A stretch of 64,000 nucleotides of DNA from Planctomycetaceae bacterium (GCA_016794985.1 JAEUIQ010000010.1:29328-93327); one strand, 5' to 3'; positions 47,223 through 56,833 are shown, counted from the first letter of the stretch. Notes: a model not told the origin generated them from the letters alone. Made by a program: numbers and translations.

Positions 47223-50200
47223 ATGAATCTCCGCCAAATCTTCGAAGCAGGTGTCGCAATTGTCTTCTTCAGTGCCCTGAGCACCGCAACTTCTCACTCG
47301 CAAACATCTATTTCGGTCGCGCCGCAACTGAACCAGATCAACGCGGACGATGCGGTTAAACCGCATCAATTTAGCGTCACATTCCCCGCGGGACTCGATT
47401 TACCGGGAATCGCCGAGTTAGCATTGGAGCTAGATAATGGTGTGGTGGTTCGATTTGGCACGGCCAAAGAAATTGCCGCATTCGATAGGCCCATCGAGTT
47501 TGCGGGAAAGTTCCAAAAGTTTCCTGATCATTTCAAAGGAAATGCGCGCTTTGTAGTCGATTATCGCGTCTCAAAAGGTTCCACAGGGATTCGGCTCGCA
47601 TCCGGACTATTTCCAGTTCATATCGATATTTTGCCACCACGAATTGTTGGTGTTCGCGCGATTGAAGACAACTTCGGTGCGCGGGCCTTGGTAGTGATAC
47701 TGGCCGAAGAAAACCCCAAAGATAGCTACCCGGCGGAATTGTTTTCGGTCAAAACGGTTCCCGGTGCTACCGACCTGCTCGAGACTCCCTCGACTAATAC
47801 TTTTTCCGTCACCAATGGCGAGATCATCATCGCCCTGAAGCAAAGCGTTAACTCCTTGATCCAAGTCGAAATCAAAGCACTCAAGGACAAGAACGACAAA
47901 ACAGTCGTGTTCGCAGACAGTCTCGGCAACAAGATGGAAGCTTACCAAACCAAATTGGCAGTCGCCGGGCAACGGCCTAGTGGCCCCGCCGAGGAGTATC
48001 CTCCGTTCGTGGTGCCAGCAGAGGCGGGACGCCATTCGGACAACAACAAGGTTCGTCCGTCGGGGCGCGTGGTCACGCGGGTAGTGAAATTGTATTACTA
48101 TCGCGATGCGGATCGTGTAACTGAAATCATCAACCGACGCACACAGCAATACAACTTGGCGAACGTTCGTGCTAAACAAAGCCAGGCTCAGCTCGCCACG
48201 GAAAAGGCCGAAGACGCCACTGCGAAACGTCGCGCCGCGCAGAATGATGCTGAAAACGCCGCCCGGCAAACTCGTGAGGCCGAACATGAACTCGCCGCTT
48301 TGGCGATGAACGCCGAGGAGGCTCAAGCGGTCAAGCAACAGTTGGTGGGTGTGCCAACCGGTCTCTTCGTAGTTCCCGACGGAACCGGGCGACTTTCGCT
48401 GGTCCCGCCAACAAGTTTGGCGAATAAAGAAGACGCCCGCCAGTTGACCACGGTTGCAGATTTCGACCAGCAGTTGACCGGTGTCATCAATGATTTTAAT
48501 AAACGTCGCGAGGAAGTCGCCGAATTGCGGCTCAAAGAGCAAGAACTCAACGACTTGGCTCGGTCACTAGATAACCAAGAATCTCGCTTGATCCGAGCCC
48601 AATTCCTCCGCGAATTGGATGCGGCCCAGGAAGACCCGAACACCTACGCTCAGGGCGACATCGACTCGGTTGATCCCGTGATGCAGACCAGCGTCAGCGT
48701 GATTGGCGAAGGCACGATTCAATTGCGTGGTCCGATCGAGGGCATTAATCAGATTCGCCGCATGATTCATCAGATCGACACGCCGGTGGGACAAGTCAAA
48801 GTGGACTTGCAAACCATCCAAATCAATGGCGAAAAGGGCGAGGAATTGGAGCAGACCGTGCAATTGGTCGAGGGCTACATCAACGCTGGCCGCTTCCTGA
48901 CCAATCAATCGCTCGTCTTCTTGTCACGCAGCGTTGCCGAAGTAGCCGCGGAAGTAGCCCAAGAAAATGGCCAGCCGTGGGAACGAGATCAAATGGGCCG
49001 CGACATGCGGTATTTGTACGGTTTCTTTGGGCAAGATTTTGTCGACACGCTGTATCGCATGGACAGCGAGTTTTTGCACACCGAGAACCAGATTTTGTCG
49101 TTGCACTCGATGGATTCAATCTCGCGCAACCGGGCGCTGTTCCTGATTGGCTTGGCGAAAAACTCGGTTCGACAACGCATCTTGGAACGATTCCAACAAT
49201 ACATTTTGAACGACTTGGCAACCATGGAGTTCGAGTACCGGATGATCAACAAGGCGATTCCATGCCAGTACTTGCCGGATTGCCGCGAAGAGTGCAAGCA
49301 GAAGATGAAGAGTGTGTTCCGAAAACATCAGTGCGACTGCCCGCTCTACACACCGGAGATGTCTTCGGCCAATGCTGCAGAATTTTACAAGTTTCTGAAT
49401 TTCCAAAACTTCTTTGCCCAAGGGGACTGGCAAGACGCGACGCTCAATCCCATGCAGCGTGAATTCATCCGCCTGGCTCAGATCTACAAGAGCCAACTGA
49501 TTGCCGAGATCGAACTCAAGCAACGGATCGTCGAACGGGGGCTGATGAACCAAAAAATTTCCGACGACGAGGAAGTGGATCAGACTCGCCTTTTGCAAAT
49601 ACGTAAGGACGCGGTTACTCAAAGAAATGAATTGATGGCCAAAAGCACGTCTTCCATACAGGAAGTGGCCGGAACCGTGGTTGCCGCGATGCAACATGTA
49701 AGCTTCTTGCGGCAACGACAAGAGTTATATCGCAAAGACTCCGTCGTGATCGCCCAGGTTCAGGAGAATGCGAAAACTACAATTCAAGCGATCCAAACGA
49801 TGGAGCAACAAAGCCAGGGATACGATGTTAAGGTCCTCCAACAAGAGATCCTTTCAAAATGGGATGAAATCTATCTTCAAAATGCCTCGCAGTTGGTGGC
49901 AACGATCCCTAAGGAGTTAGAGGGTACGATCCTGCGTTCTGCGCAGTCAGTCGAGTCCTTGCAAAAGATTCGTGAGATTCTTAGCGACCCATATCTGGAC
50001 AGTCTTTTGGCGGTTAGTCGCACGGATCCGGGTAAAGTCATCGAGACCCTGCAAGAACAAAAGAGGAAATATGACGAACAGACAAACGGACAGACACCCG
50101 TCGTCTCGTTTGAGCACCACCTGCTGCGATTACTCGGTGATTTGCAAATTCAAATCGAAGTCTTGATCAACTCGATGGAAACGACCAACAAATACGTCAC

Positions 50201-51749
50201 AGAACGTTACGACGAGGTCTTAAAAACACTTGGAACTTTCCAAAACGATTGGATGCCAACTTTCACGATCCTTCGCGAGTTGGAAGGCTTCATCCCCCGT
50301 GACTCGGCGGAGTGGCGACGGAAGCACCAAGCTGCGGAGGAAGCACTACGCGAGATGGTTGTCGCAACCATCGCCTTGAAAGCCGCGGACGATTTCTTGG
50401 AAAAGAATCGATTGGCATTGCCACAACTGAAACTGTTGGACCATTTGATTGACGAACACGAAGAAAAATCGATGGATCTCTTGGAGGGCACACGAGCCCA
50501 CATCAGTTCGATCGACAACTTCCTCAAACGCATGACCTTTGCCTTGGAGGATGATTTTCAGGTCCAGTTCTACGATCCGAACTTTGTTTGTATTCGCACC
50601 GCCGCTCGAGGAAAACAAGTAGCCCTCAGCCAAGTCGAACGAACGACGGTGTTGGGCAACAATCGTGAATTGATGAAGGTCTTGCCGCAAGCCACGATGG
50701 AATTCGATTTGCCCAAGCGCCAGATTCGTGTCGCCGAAGCAATGCAAGGCGCGAAAGCTTTGGTCGACGATTATGGAGCGCTACTGAAAGACCCAACTTT
50801 CTTGGCAGCTTATCAATTGGCGGGCGGCGGCGTGCCGGCCGATTCGGTGCGGAACATGCTGCCCAGTGGCCTCTCGAATGAATCGGCCCAGCAATTCCAT
50901 GCACTGCCCGCGACGCAAAGCCCGGACCGCTTGGGTTCGAGTTTGCAAAGCCTAGTCCCTGACCCAGAAATCTACCAATTCGAGACCGGCACCGGATTCG
51001 AAGTTCGACCCGTCATTCAACCGGACGGCGACTCTTTGGTTTACGACTTGACTTACTTGTACACGACCGAATTGCGCGAGCCGGTTCGCGCGGACGAAAA
51101 ACATTTAGGCCGAGTCAAGCGGCACTTCATCCATACGCAAGTGCAAACTTCTAGTTACGAATTGCGGGAAGTCGGACGCTACCAAGTTGCCCTCAAGGCC
51201 GCTCGCACGTCGCGTGGTGTTCCGATGTTGGAGAATGCACCGGTGGTTGGCGGCTTGTTCCGGCCGGCTCCCAGCGAAGAGTCCAGTATCCAGCAGAACA
51301 TTATTTTGGGTCGCAGTGTCGTTTATCCAACACTGTACGACTTGATGGGCTTGGCGTGGGCTCAGCATGTCGCAGAATTGGGTTATGACGACATTCGCAA
51401 CGCTGGTCATGTGGCACGAGGACGACAGCAAATGGTTCGGCAGCATGTGTTTGACGAATCGAGTCGCAATGTCGATACGTTTTTGCAGATCGGTACCGAT
51501 GAGGAGCACTATCGCCCCGATCTCTATCGCGCCCATCAACAACCCTCGCCGTATCATCCGAACGGGTATGTCTATCCAGATCTCAAAGACGACGAAGACA
51601 TGTTGCGGCGTGGGTTCCGCGTGCCAGATCGCCGCCCAGAACGGTTCCGAATGGAAGGCGAAAATGGGTCGCCCGCCGAGGTCTACGACGATCGCTTCCG
51701 GCGACCAGTGGGTCCCGTCGGTTCAGATGCTCCATTAGTGCCTCGATAG
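47223..51749 (+). CDS. 1508-aa exported protein, putative divergent secretin with long helical insertions
   Basis: A signal peptide (residues 1-27) is followed by a beta-rich N-terminal region (about 30-270). At about 282-303, RVVKLYYYRDADRVTEIIN matches the first half of a secretin N-domain. A coiled coil (about 305-385, Ala/Glu/Gln-rich) interrupts it. At about 487-537, the second half follows (GTIQLRGPIEGINQIRRMIHQIDTP). About 545-1245 is mostly helical, with a Cys cluster near 685-705. Near 1252-1380 come FEVRPVIQPDGDS, RYQVALKAARTSRGVPMLENA and PVVGGLFRP, then IILGR, resembling the secretin barrel end (GVPxLxxxPxLGxLFR). Secretins form outer-membrane gates. No GspD or PilQ partner genes are adjacent. 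Secretin kinship is inference from motif order. Confidence 0.75.
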   Translation: MNLRQIFEAGVAIVFFSALSTATSHSQTSISVAPQLNQINADDAVKPHQFSVTFPAGLDLPGIAELALELDNGVVVRFGTAKEIAAFDRPIEFAGKFQKFPDHFKGNARFVVDYRVSKGSTGIRLASGLFPVHIDILPPRIVGVRAIEDNFGARALVVILAEENPKDSYPAELFSVKTVPGATDLLETPSTNTFSVTNGEIIIALKQSVNSLIQVEIKALKDKNDKTVVFADSLGNKMEAYQTKLAVAGQRPSGPAEEYPPFVVPAEAGRHSDNNKVRPSGRVVTRVVKLYYYRDADRVTEIINRRTQQYNLANVRAKQSQAQLATEKAEDATAKRRAAQNDAENAARQTREAEHELAALAMNAEEAQAVKQQLVGVPTGLFVVPDGTGRLSLVPPTSLANKEDARQLTTVADFDQQLTGVINDFNKRREEVAELRLKEQELNDLARSLDNQESRLIRAQFLRELDAAQEDPNTYAQGDIDSVDPVMQTSVSVIGEGTIQLRGPIEGINQIRRMIHQIDTPVGQVKVDLQTIQINGEKGEELEQTVQLVEGYINAGRFLTNQSLVFLSRSVAEVAAEVAQENGQPWERDQMGRDMRYLYGFFGQDFVDTLYRMDSEFLHTENQILSLHSMDSISRNRALFLIGLAKNSVRQRILERFQQYILNDLATMEFEYRMINKAIPCQYLPDCREECKQKMKSVFRKHQCDCPLYTPEMSSANAAEFYKFLNFQNFFAQGDWQDATLNPMQREFIRLAQIYKSQLIAEIELKQRIVERGLMNQKISDDEEVDQTRLLQIRKDAVTQRNELMAKSTSSIQEVAGTVVAAMQHVSFLRQRQELYRKDSVVIAQVQENAKTTIQAIQTMEQQSQGYDVKVLQQEILSKWDEIYLQNASQLVATIPKELEGTILRSAQSVESLQKIREILSDPYLDSLLAVSRTDPGKVIETLQEQKRKYDEQTNGQTPVVSFEHHLLRLLGDLQIQIEVLINSMETTNKYVTERYDEVLKTLGTFQNDWMPTFTILRELEGFIPRDSAEWRRKHQAAEEALREMVVATIALKAADDFLEKNRLALPQLKLLDHLIDEHEEKSMDLLEGTRAHISSIDNFLKRMTFALEDDFQVQFYDPNFVCIRTAARGKQVALSQVERTTVLGNNRELMKVLPQATMEFDLPKRQIRVAEAMQGAKALVDDYGALLKDPTFLAAYQLAGGGVPADSVRNMLPSGLSNESAQQFHALPATQSPDRLGSSLQSLVPDPEIYQFETGTGFEVRPVIQPDGDSLVYDLTYLYTTELREPVRADEKHLGRVKRHFIHTQVQTSSYELREVGRYQVALKAARTSRGVPMLENAPVVGGLFRPAPSEESSIQQNIILGRSVVYPTLYDLMGLAWAQHVAELGYDDIRNAGHVARGRQQMVRQHVFDESSRNVDTFLQIGTDEEHYRPDLYRAHQQPSPYHPNGYVYPDLKDDEDMLRRGFRVPDRRPERFRMEGENGSPAEVYDDRFRRPVGPVGSDAPLVPR

Positions 51750-51927
51750 GAGGAATGAGAAGCCCAACGCGAGGGCAACCTGTTTTCGACGGGTCCCCGC
51801 CAAGACTCGTGGATGTTAATCGGCCGTACGAAACAACAGGGTTGTGGTTCCGAATTGGACGCAGGTTGTAGGGAAAAATCGCGGTGCGCAAGTTTTTCGA
51901 ACGACAAGCCTAATGACGATTGTTCAC

Positions 51928-53178
51928 CTACGGCGCGGCTCCAACTCGGTGAACCTTCAAATACAAGAAAAATGGTTTGTCTTGCTCCACTGGGAAGTCG
52001 GCCACTTGTTCGTTGTTATCAATCGATTCGGCGAAACGCAGTTTAGCTTGCACCAACTTCACGCCGACACGCACATGCTCACTATTTGGCAAAACCACAG
52101 TCGTCAAGAAGTCTCGCAGGCTTAAAGGCTTGGCGCCGGGCGTCGCGGCGGCTTCGCTGTTGTTGGAACCCAGAAATGCTTCAAGCTCCTTCGCAGCTAA
52201 CTTCAGTTGAAAGGTCACATGGTTGTTCTGCGTTTGAGCGGTCCCTCGTTCCAACGCGAATTTCATTTCAGGAAATTTAATCGAATCAGCTTTGCCCGAA
52301 GGCGAAACAAACTCGATCTCGGCCTGACAGAGTAAAAATGCCTCGTTTTTGAGTAGGGCAAACGTGGTCGTCGAACAAGTTGCTGAAAGCAAGTTGTCGT
52401 GGTAATCGTCGTTGGGAGTTCCCGCGGGGCGACCGACAGCAAACGCTTGGATCGTGTTGCTTTCAATAGACCGTCGAAGTTCAAAGTCGATGCGATCGGA
52501 ACTCGTGCTGATTGGCTGAACCGCAAGTTCGTGTCGGCTTTGGGTAGCCGTATGCTCGCTGACATTGTGGCCGCTATCAGAAGATCGAAATTGTGAAAAT
52601 GAAGATGCAGGCGAGATTGGAGGGGCAGGGATTGGCCGTATCACAACTTCGGCACCATTCCTGGTCCGCAAGACTGGAGTTCCGCCGAATTCGCGAATGA
52701 AATCAAAGGTGACCGACTTATCATGTACAAGCGTGATATCGGTTGACTTGCCCTCGCCGACACGAATGCCCCGCGGTGAAAGCCCGATCCGCAGAATCAC
52801 CGTTTGTGGGGGCAGGCCGTGTGTTTTGAACTTACTAGGGAATGTCACGCCAATTCGGTCGGCCGCATTCGCTGTCGAATGAGCAGCGTGATAATACCAT
52901 GACCCTTCAATTTCCAGCCAAACCGAGCGCGGCATGTTTTCCAAAATCAGGTCGTACGGGTAGCTGGCTAGCGTGCTCGTGGAGCCTGGGATGGGCTCGA
53001 ACTGTATTTCTCCGATTGAAGTTCTCGGCAACAAATCTTCCAATGGTAATCCAGCAGATTCAATAAAGTCCGGAGCCGTAGAACTCTTGTCGGCGGAAGT
53101 GTCCAGCGGGATTTCGTGCGGCAGTTCCTGATTCGTTATGAAAAATAAACACCCCAACATCAAAGCGAGCCACTGCAT
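51928..53178 (-). CDS. Exported protein of unknown function
   Basis: 416 aa, convergent with the secretin-like gene. A signal segment MQWLALMLGCLFFITNQ begins the protein. The sequence is beta-rich with no recognised domain; a Ser/Thr/Pro-rich segment lies around residues 190-225, and two Cys sit near 270-285 (ATCSTTTF, LLCQAE). The final third repeats phrases about Phe-Leu strands (KLVQAKLRFAE). A shared function with the neighbouring secreted genes is possible but not shown. Confidence 0.65.
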   Translation of the reverse strand: MQWLALMLGCLFFITNQELPHEIPLDTSADKSSTAPDFIESAGLPLEDLLPRTSIGEIQFEPIPGSTSTLASYPYDLILENMPRSVWLEIEGSWYYHAAHSTANAADRIGVTFPSKFKTHGLPPQTVILRIGLSPRGIRVGEGKSTDITLVHDKSVTFDFIREFGGTPVLRTRNGAEVVIRPIPAPPISPASSFSQFRSSDSGHNVSEHTATQSRHELAVQPISTSSDRIDFELRRSIESNTIQAFAVGRPAGTPNDDYHDNLLSATCSTTTFALLKNEAFLLCQAEIEFVSPSGKADSIKFPEMKFALERGTAQTQNNHVTFQLKLAAKELEAFLGSNNSEAAATPGAKPLSLRDFLTTVVLPNSEHVRVGVKLVQAKLRFAESIDNNEQVADFPVEQDKPFFLYLKVHRVGAAP

Positions 53179-53370
53179 AATTGCCTCCGTTAATTTTCAC
53201 CAAGTATCGACAATGAAACGTGGTGATTATAGTCTCGGAATGAAGCAGATGTTACTAAGAACTTGCCCAGATTTTCCTTGATTCAGAGCGGGCATTGTGA
53301 TAGGGTGCTCGGAGGGTGGAATCGTTGCCGGAGGCATCGAGTCACTGAAGGCGAATTGCAGGTATCACTC

Positions 53371-54096
53371 ATGGCCGACAAAACACGACGAACATGGCTA
53401 AGGTCGCTTGGCCGGATTTCTTTAAAGATGTCGCTGCTTTTGGTAGCATTGGCAACGGTGGCGATGGCCTTTGTCGCGGATGCGTGGCACCAAAGACAAC
53501 GCGAATTGACAGCCTTGAATCAGTTGCACGCCAACATGAAGGCACGACTGGTCGTCGAACGCACGGATTCCTATCCCTTGGTTTTCACGTGAGACCGCCC
53601 GAATCGGGTAGTGGTCAACTACCGTGGTCCGAAAATCCTCCAATCGATTTGCGAGTCTTGGAACCTCGATTGGTTCGATCGAGTCGTCAAAATTCGGTTG
53701 TACGAACGTCCCGAACGATTGGTCGATGCTGTCGGTCAGTTTTCTGAACTCGAAACCTTGACGCTGGAATCTTACTCGACCGAATGGCTGGCGACCGGTG
53801 CCGAATTCGAGTCGAAGGGTGCCGAAGTGTTTTTGGTTGGCTACGATAGTGAAGGTCGTTTTTGGCCCTATGGTCTGGTCGTTTCGGGACCCGGTAAAGT
53901 CGGGCCGGTCGCCCCTCCGCAAGGGAGCCTGCGCCTATCGTTGGACGATTATCGCAAGGAGCAAGAGACCCGTGTCGCGGCAACCGTGGACCATGCCTTG
54001 CAAAACGCTTTGAAAGTGAATCCAATAACGTGCGAATTAGGAAGCGAATCGTTGGTCTGCTCAGTCAAAGCTCAAGCCCCAGAGTCCAACAAGTAA
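53371..54096 (+). pseudogene. Membrane-anchored planctomycete protein interrupted by an in-frame TGA
   Basis: The frame from ATG 53371 has a basic start, one membrane helix (LLLVALATVAMAFVADAW) and a polar stretch, then meets TGA at 53590-53592. The same frame stays open for 167 more codons to 54096, with protein-like content (LDWFDRVVKIRLYER, FSELETLTLESYS) that resembles the helix-plus-leucine-rich-strand layout of small planctomycete proteins. The downstream part has no good start except a GTG at 53611. Read as one gene it would be 241 residues. It is either a pseudogene, a sequencing error or, less likely, recoded. Confidence 0.6.
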
Positions 54097-54123
54097 GCCA
54101 ATCAAGCCGGAAGGAAATCCGCG

Positions 54124-54639
54124 TTGTCCCAGCCCAACCCGTCGCCCAAACCAGAGAATCCGTACGCTTCTCCGCTGCCGTCTCAATCTTACAACCCTGG
54201 CGGTTACGGCGGGTATCCGCCGCCAGGACCGTATGATTCCTTTCCCCAACAAGTGCCGGTGATTGGAATCCTCATGATTGTTCAAGGCTGTTTGGAACTT
54301 TTGATGGGGCTATTCCTGATCGGTATGGCAGGCGTTTTTCCGGCCATCATGGCGTTGGAGCAAGGACAAGCCAGAGGACCGGAACCGCCGGTTTGGCTCT
54401 TGGTTGGCGTTTACGGAGTGATGGGCTTGGGGATATCGATCCCGGGAATCCTGCGGATTTTTGCGGGCTACAAGGTCTACCGGTTTCGGCAGCGATTGTT
54501 CGCCATCATCACGAACTGTATTGGCTTTCTCACGGTCTTCACTTGCTATTGCGCGCCGACCTCCATCGCATTGGGTGTTTATTCGCTGATCGTGCTGCTA
54601 CAGCCATCGGTGGTCCAAGCATTTGACCGTCAGAAGTAA
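54124..54639 (+). CDS. Small membrane protein with Pro/Gly/Tyr-rich N-terminus
   Basis: 171 aa from a TTG at 54124, with AAGGA about nine bases upstream. The first 45 residues are Pro-, Gly- and Tyr-rich (NPYASPLPSQSYNPGG). Membrane segments follow around VIGILMIVQGCLELLMGLFLIGM, WLLVGVYGVMGLGISIPGIL, IITNCIGFLTVFTCYCAPTSIALGVYSLIVLL. The layout resembles many uncharacterised planctomycete DUF-type membrane proteins. It follows the interrupted gene by 27 bases. Confidence 0.75.
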   Translation: MSQPNPSPKPENPYASPLPSQSYNPGGYGGYPPPGPYDSFPQQVPVIGILMIVQGCLELLMGLFLIGMAGVFPAIMALEQGQARGPEPPVWLLVGVYGVMGLGISIPGILRIFAGYKVYRFRQRLFAIITNCIGFLTVFTCYCAPTSIALGVYSLIVLLQPSVVQAFDRQK

Positions 54640-54687
54640 GCGAGCTCGATTAAAATTGCATGGGCCGAATGTCAACGAACGTTGCTG

Positions 54688-55941
54688 TTAGTCGAACAAA
54701 GCAACCAGTGGTTCGTGGCGCGTCCCATCCTGATCGGTAATTGCGAATTGACCTCGACCACGCATCGTAACACCCGCGTGTAGGCCGTCTTTGCGAATCA
54801 AATAAAACTGCAAACCGAAATCAGGCTTGCCATCCGCTTCCAAATGTCGCGGCTCAGTATGCTTGGCAACTCGACGCAAGATTTCCAAGCCCGCCTCGAC
54901 CGGTGTCATGCCACCACGCATCAATTCCACCGCAGCGAAGCTACTGCAATTCAATAGATTTGCTTCGCCACGCCCCGTGCTGCCGCACGATCCAATCTCG
55001 TTATCGACGTACAAACCTGCTCCCAAGATCGGCGAGTCTCCCACGCGCCCCGGGATCTTCCACGCCAAGCCACTCGTGGTCGTGACACACGACATATCCC
55101 CAGCCGCATCAAGCCCGGAACAGTGAATTGTACCCGTCGGGGGCACCGCTATGATTCGACGAGCCAACCGTTCCAAGTCACCGCCATCGTCGTAGTAGCC
55201 ATGTGTGTTGTAGCGATCGTCCCGCTCTTCAGCGCGCGGCAGGAGGAGCGATTGCTCATCACCTTGAAGGCCCGACTCGTTCTTGGACCGCTTCGGTTCC
55301 AGGCTTTCTTCCGGTGTAAACCAATTGTCTTTCGACGAATGGCTCTCACGCCACTGCAGCCAAATTCGGCGACTGCGTTCGGTCAATAAGTTTTGTTCTT
55401 CGAAACCGTGAGCCCGCGCGAACTCCAACGCACCGGGGCCTACCAACAAAACGTGATCCGTCCGCCACAACACGAGTCGCGCCACCTGCGATGGATTCTT
55501 TATCCCTTCCAGACTCGCCACCGAACCTGCTTGATGGGTTGGCCCGTGCATGACCGCCGAATCCAATTGGACGACCCCGCGTTCATTCGGCAAACCACCA
55601 TAACCCACCGAGGTGTCTTGTGGATCATCTTCGACCAAGTTGACACCGGCAATCACCGCATCCAAGACATCCGACCCCGCGACGATTTGCTGAAATGCCA
55701 ATTTGGTCGCCTCAAGTCCATTGCCCGAGGCAATCACTTTGATTGGCCCATTTCCTCGGCCACGAGTCGCGAGGTTCGGTTGGGACATCGCCGAATGGTT
55801 TGGTGCAGCCATCGTCGCTGGTCCCAAGAGCAGCGGTGAGGCCAACCCCGCCGAGCCAGCTTGAATGAAGGCGCGTCGAGATGCCGATGACTGCGAGCCT
55901 CCATGAGGGCAGTTCCCGTTCGAGCGGATAGGGGAGTTCAT
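54688..55941 (-). CDS. N4-(beta-N-acetylglucosaminyl)-asparaginase family Ntn-hydrolase, Tat-exported
   Basis: 417 aa. A Tat-like signal is present (SRRAFIQAGSAGLASPLLL). The Ntn-hydrolase pattern is visible: GNGLEATKLAFQQIVAGSDVLDAVIAGVNLVEDDP at the start of the alpha chain. The self-processing site lies near TGTIHCSGLDAAGDMSCVTTTSG, where the Thr of Gly-Thr-Ile would become the new N-terminal nucleophile, and GRVGDSPILGAGLYVDN follows. The enzyme cleaves GlcNAc-Asn linkages of glycopeptides or related isoaspartyl bonds. Export suggests scavenging of glycoprotein debris; that is inference. Confidence 0.85.
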   Translation of the reverse strand: MNSPIRSNGNCPHGGSQSSASRRAFIQAGSAGLASPLLLGPATMAAPNHSAMSQPNLATRGRGNGPIKVIASGNGLEATKLAFQQIVAGSDVLDAVIAGVNLVEDDPQDTSVGYGGLPNERGVVQLDSAVMHGPTHQAGSVASLEGIKNPSQVARLVLWRTDHVLLVGPGALEFARAHGFEEQNLLTERSRRIWLQWRESHSSKDNWFTPEESLEPKRSKNESGLQGDEQSLLLPRAEERDDRYNTHGYYDDGGDLERLARRIIAVPPTGTIHCSGLDAAGDMSCVTTTSGLAWKIPGRVGDSPILGAGLYVDNEIGSCGSTGRGEANLLNCSSFAAVELMRGGMTPVEAGLEILRRVAKHTEPRHLEADGKPDFGLQFYLIRKDGLHAGVTMRGRGQFAITDQDGTRHEPLVALFD

Positions 55942-55991
55942 CGCGTCAGTGCTCCGTTTGGGCGTTTAAGGAAAGTTCAGTTGCCCAGTAA

Positions 55992-56062
55992 TTACCCGGC
56001 TAGGATTCGAACCTAGACAAGCAGAGTCAGAATCTGCTGTGCTACCATTACACAACCGGGCA
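55992..56062 (-). tRNA. tRNA-Gln (anticodon CTG)
   Basis: The minus strand folds into a cloverleaf: acceptor TGCCCGG pairs with CCGGGTA (one G-T), the anticodon stem GCAGA/TCTGC encloses the loop TTCTGAC with CTG at positions 34-36, and the T arm has the standard TTCGAAT. Length is 71 bases including one discriminator; CCA is not encoded. It reads CAG codons. It lies between the asparaginase and infC genes. Confidence 0.93.
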
Positions 56063-56137
56063 ATCGAAACACCAAGCGAACTACTGCGGGCAATCTTATT
56101 GCAAGCAATTTATTGCAAGCAATCTAATGCGGGCGAA

Positions 56138-56647
56138 CTATTTCGGGGCGATCGTACACATGACCTTTTTCGCTTGACGATTGGGCGGCGATTCGAGCTT
56201 GCCGTACTCGGTCAATTTTTCAATGACGCTTTGGATCACGCGTTCGCCTTCGTCAATGTGGGCCAATTCGCGGCCTTTGTAGACAACCGTCACTTGAACC
56301 TTGTCTTTGTCTTGCAAGAAGCCAATCGCTTGCTTGACTTTGAATTCGATATCGTGGTCGCCGGTTCGCGGGCGGAGGCGAATCTCTTTGAGTTTGGTTT
56401 GGTGAGCTTTATTCTTGCCGCTACGTTTCGTTTTCTCATAACGGAACTTGCCGTAGTCCATGATCCGGCAGACTGGTGGCCGAGCCTCGGCGGCGACTTC
56501 AACCAAGTCATAACCCGACTCTTTGGCTTTGGTTAAAGCATCTCGAACCGGCATGACGCCTAGTTGCTCTCCTTCAACGCCGATAACGCGAACCGGGGAA
56601 ATCCTAATTTGTTCGTTGATCCGATTGTTCAGATTGGCAGGTGGGAT
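56138..56647 (-). CDS. infC: Translation initiation factor IF-3, apparent ATC start
   Basis: 169 aa if translation starts at the ATC at 56645-56647. GAGGG lies seven bases upstream of it. IF-3 prevents 70S formation on wrong start codons. The sequence has NLNNRINEQIRISPVRVIG, the linker-flanking SGYDLVEVAAEARPPVCRIMDYGKFRYE, and the C-domain (KEIRLRPRTGDHDIEFKVKQAIGFLQD, VQVTVVYKGRELAH). The only other in-frame start upstream is a TTG at 56695 with no ribosome-binding site. No ATG precedes the conserved region. Rare start codons are known for infC and allow autoregulation. Confidence 0.9.
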   Translation of the reverse strand: MPPANLNNRINEQIRISPVRVIGVEGEQLGVMPVRDALTKAKESGYDLVEVAAEARPPVCRIMDYGKFRYEKTKRSGKNKAHQTKLKEIRLRPRTGDHDIEFKVKQAIGFLQDKDKVQVTVVYKGRELAHIDEGERVIQSVIEKLTEYGKLESPPNRQAKKVMCTIAPK

Positions 56648-56833
56648 AGTCGAACCCTCTATTGATGGAAACGGGGGAAGCAGGAAACAGCCCAAAACGC
56701 TCGGGCTGTCCGCTATTCTATACTTTTTACCACGAAAAACCTATCCTGCGAAAGCCTAAAATCTGGAGCTCGCGCGTCCGACCCCAAAACCAAACCTACT
56801 GGGGAGTTCTTAAGAAGCATTCAATGTGTCGGG

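Noticed and set aside
53590..53592. Selenocysteine at the in-frame TGA
   Set aside because: The context is not redox-like and no hairpin resembling a bacterial SECIS follows directly; mutation or sequencing error is simpler.
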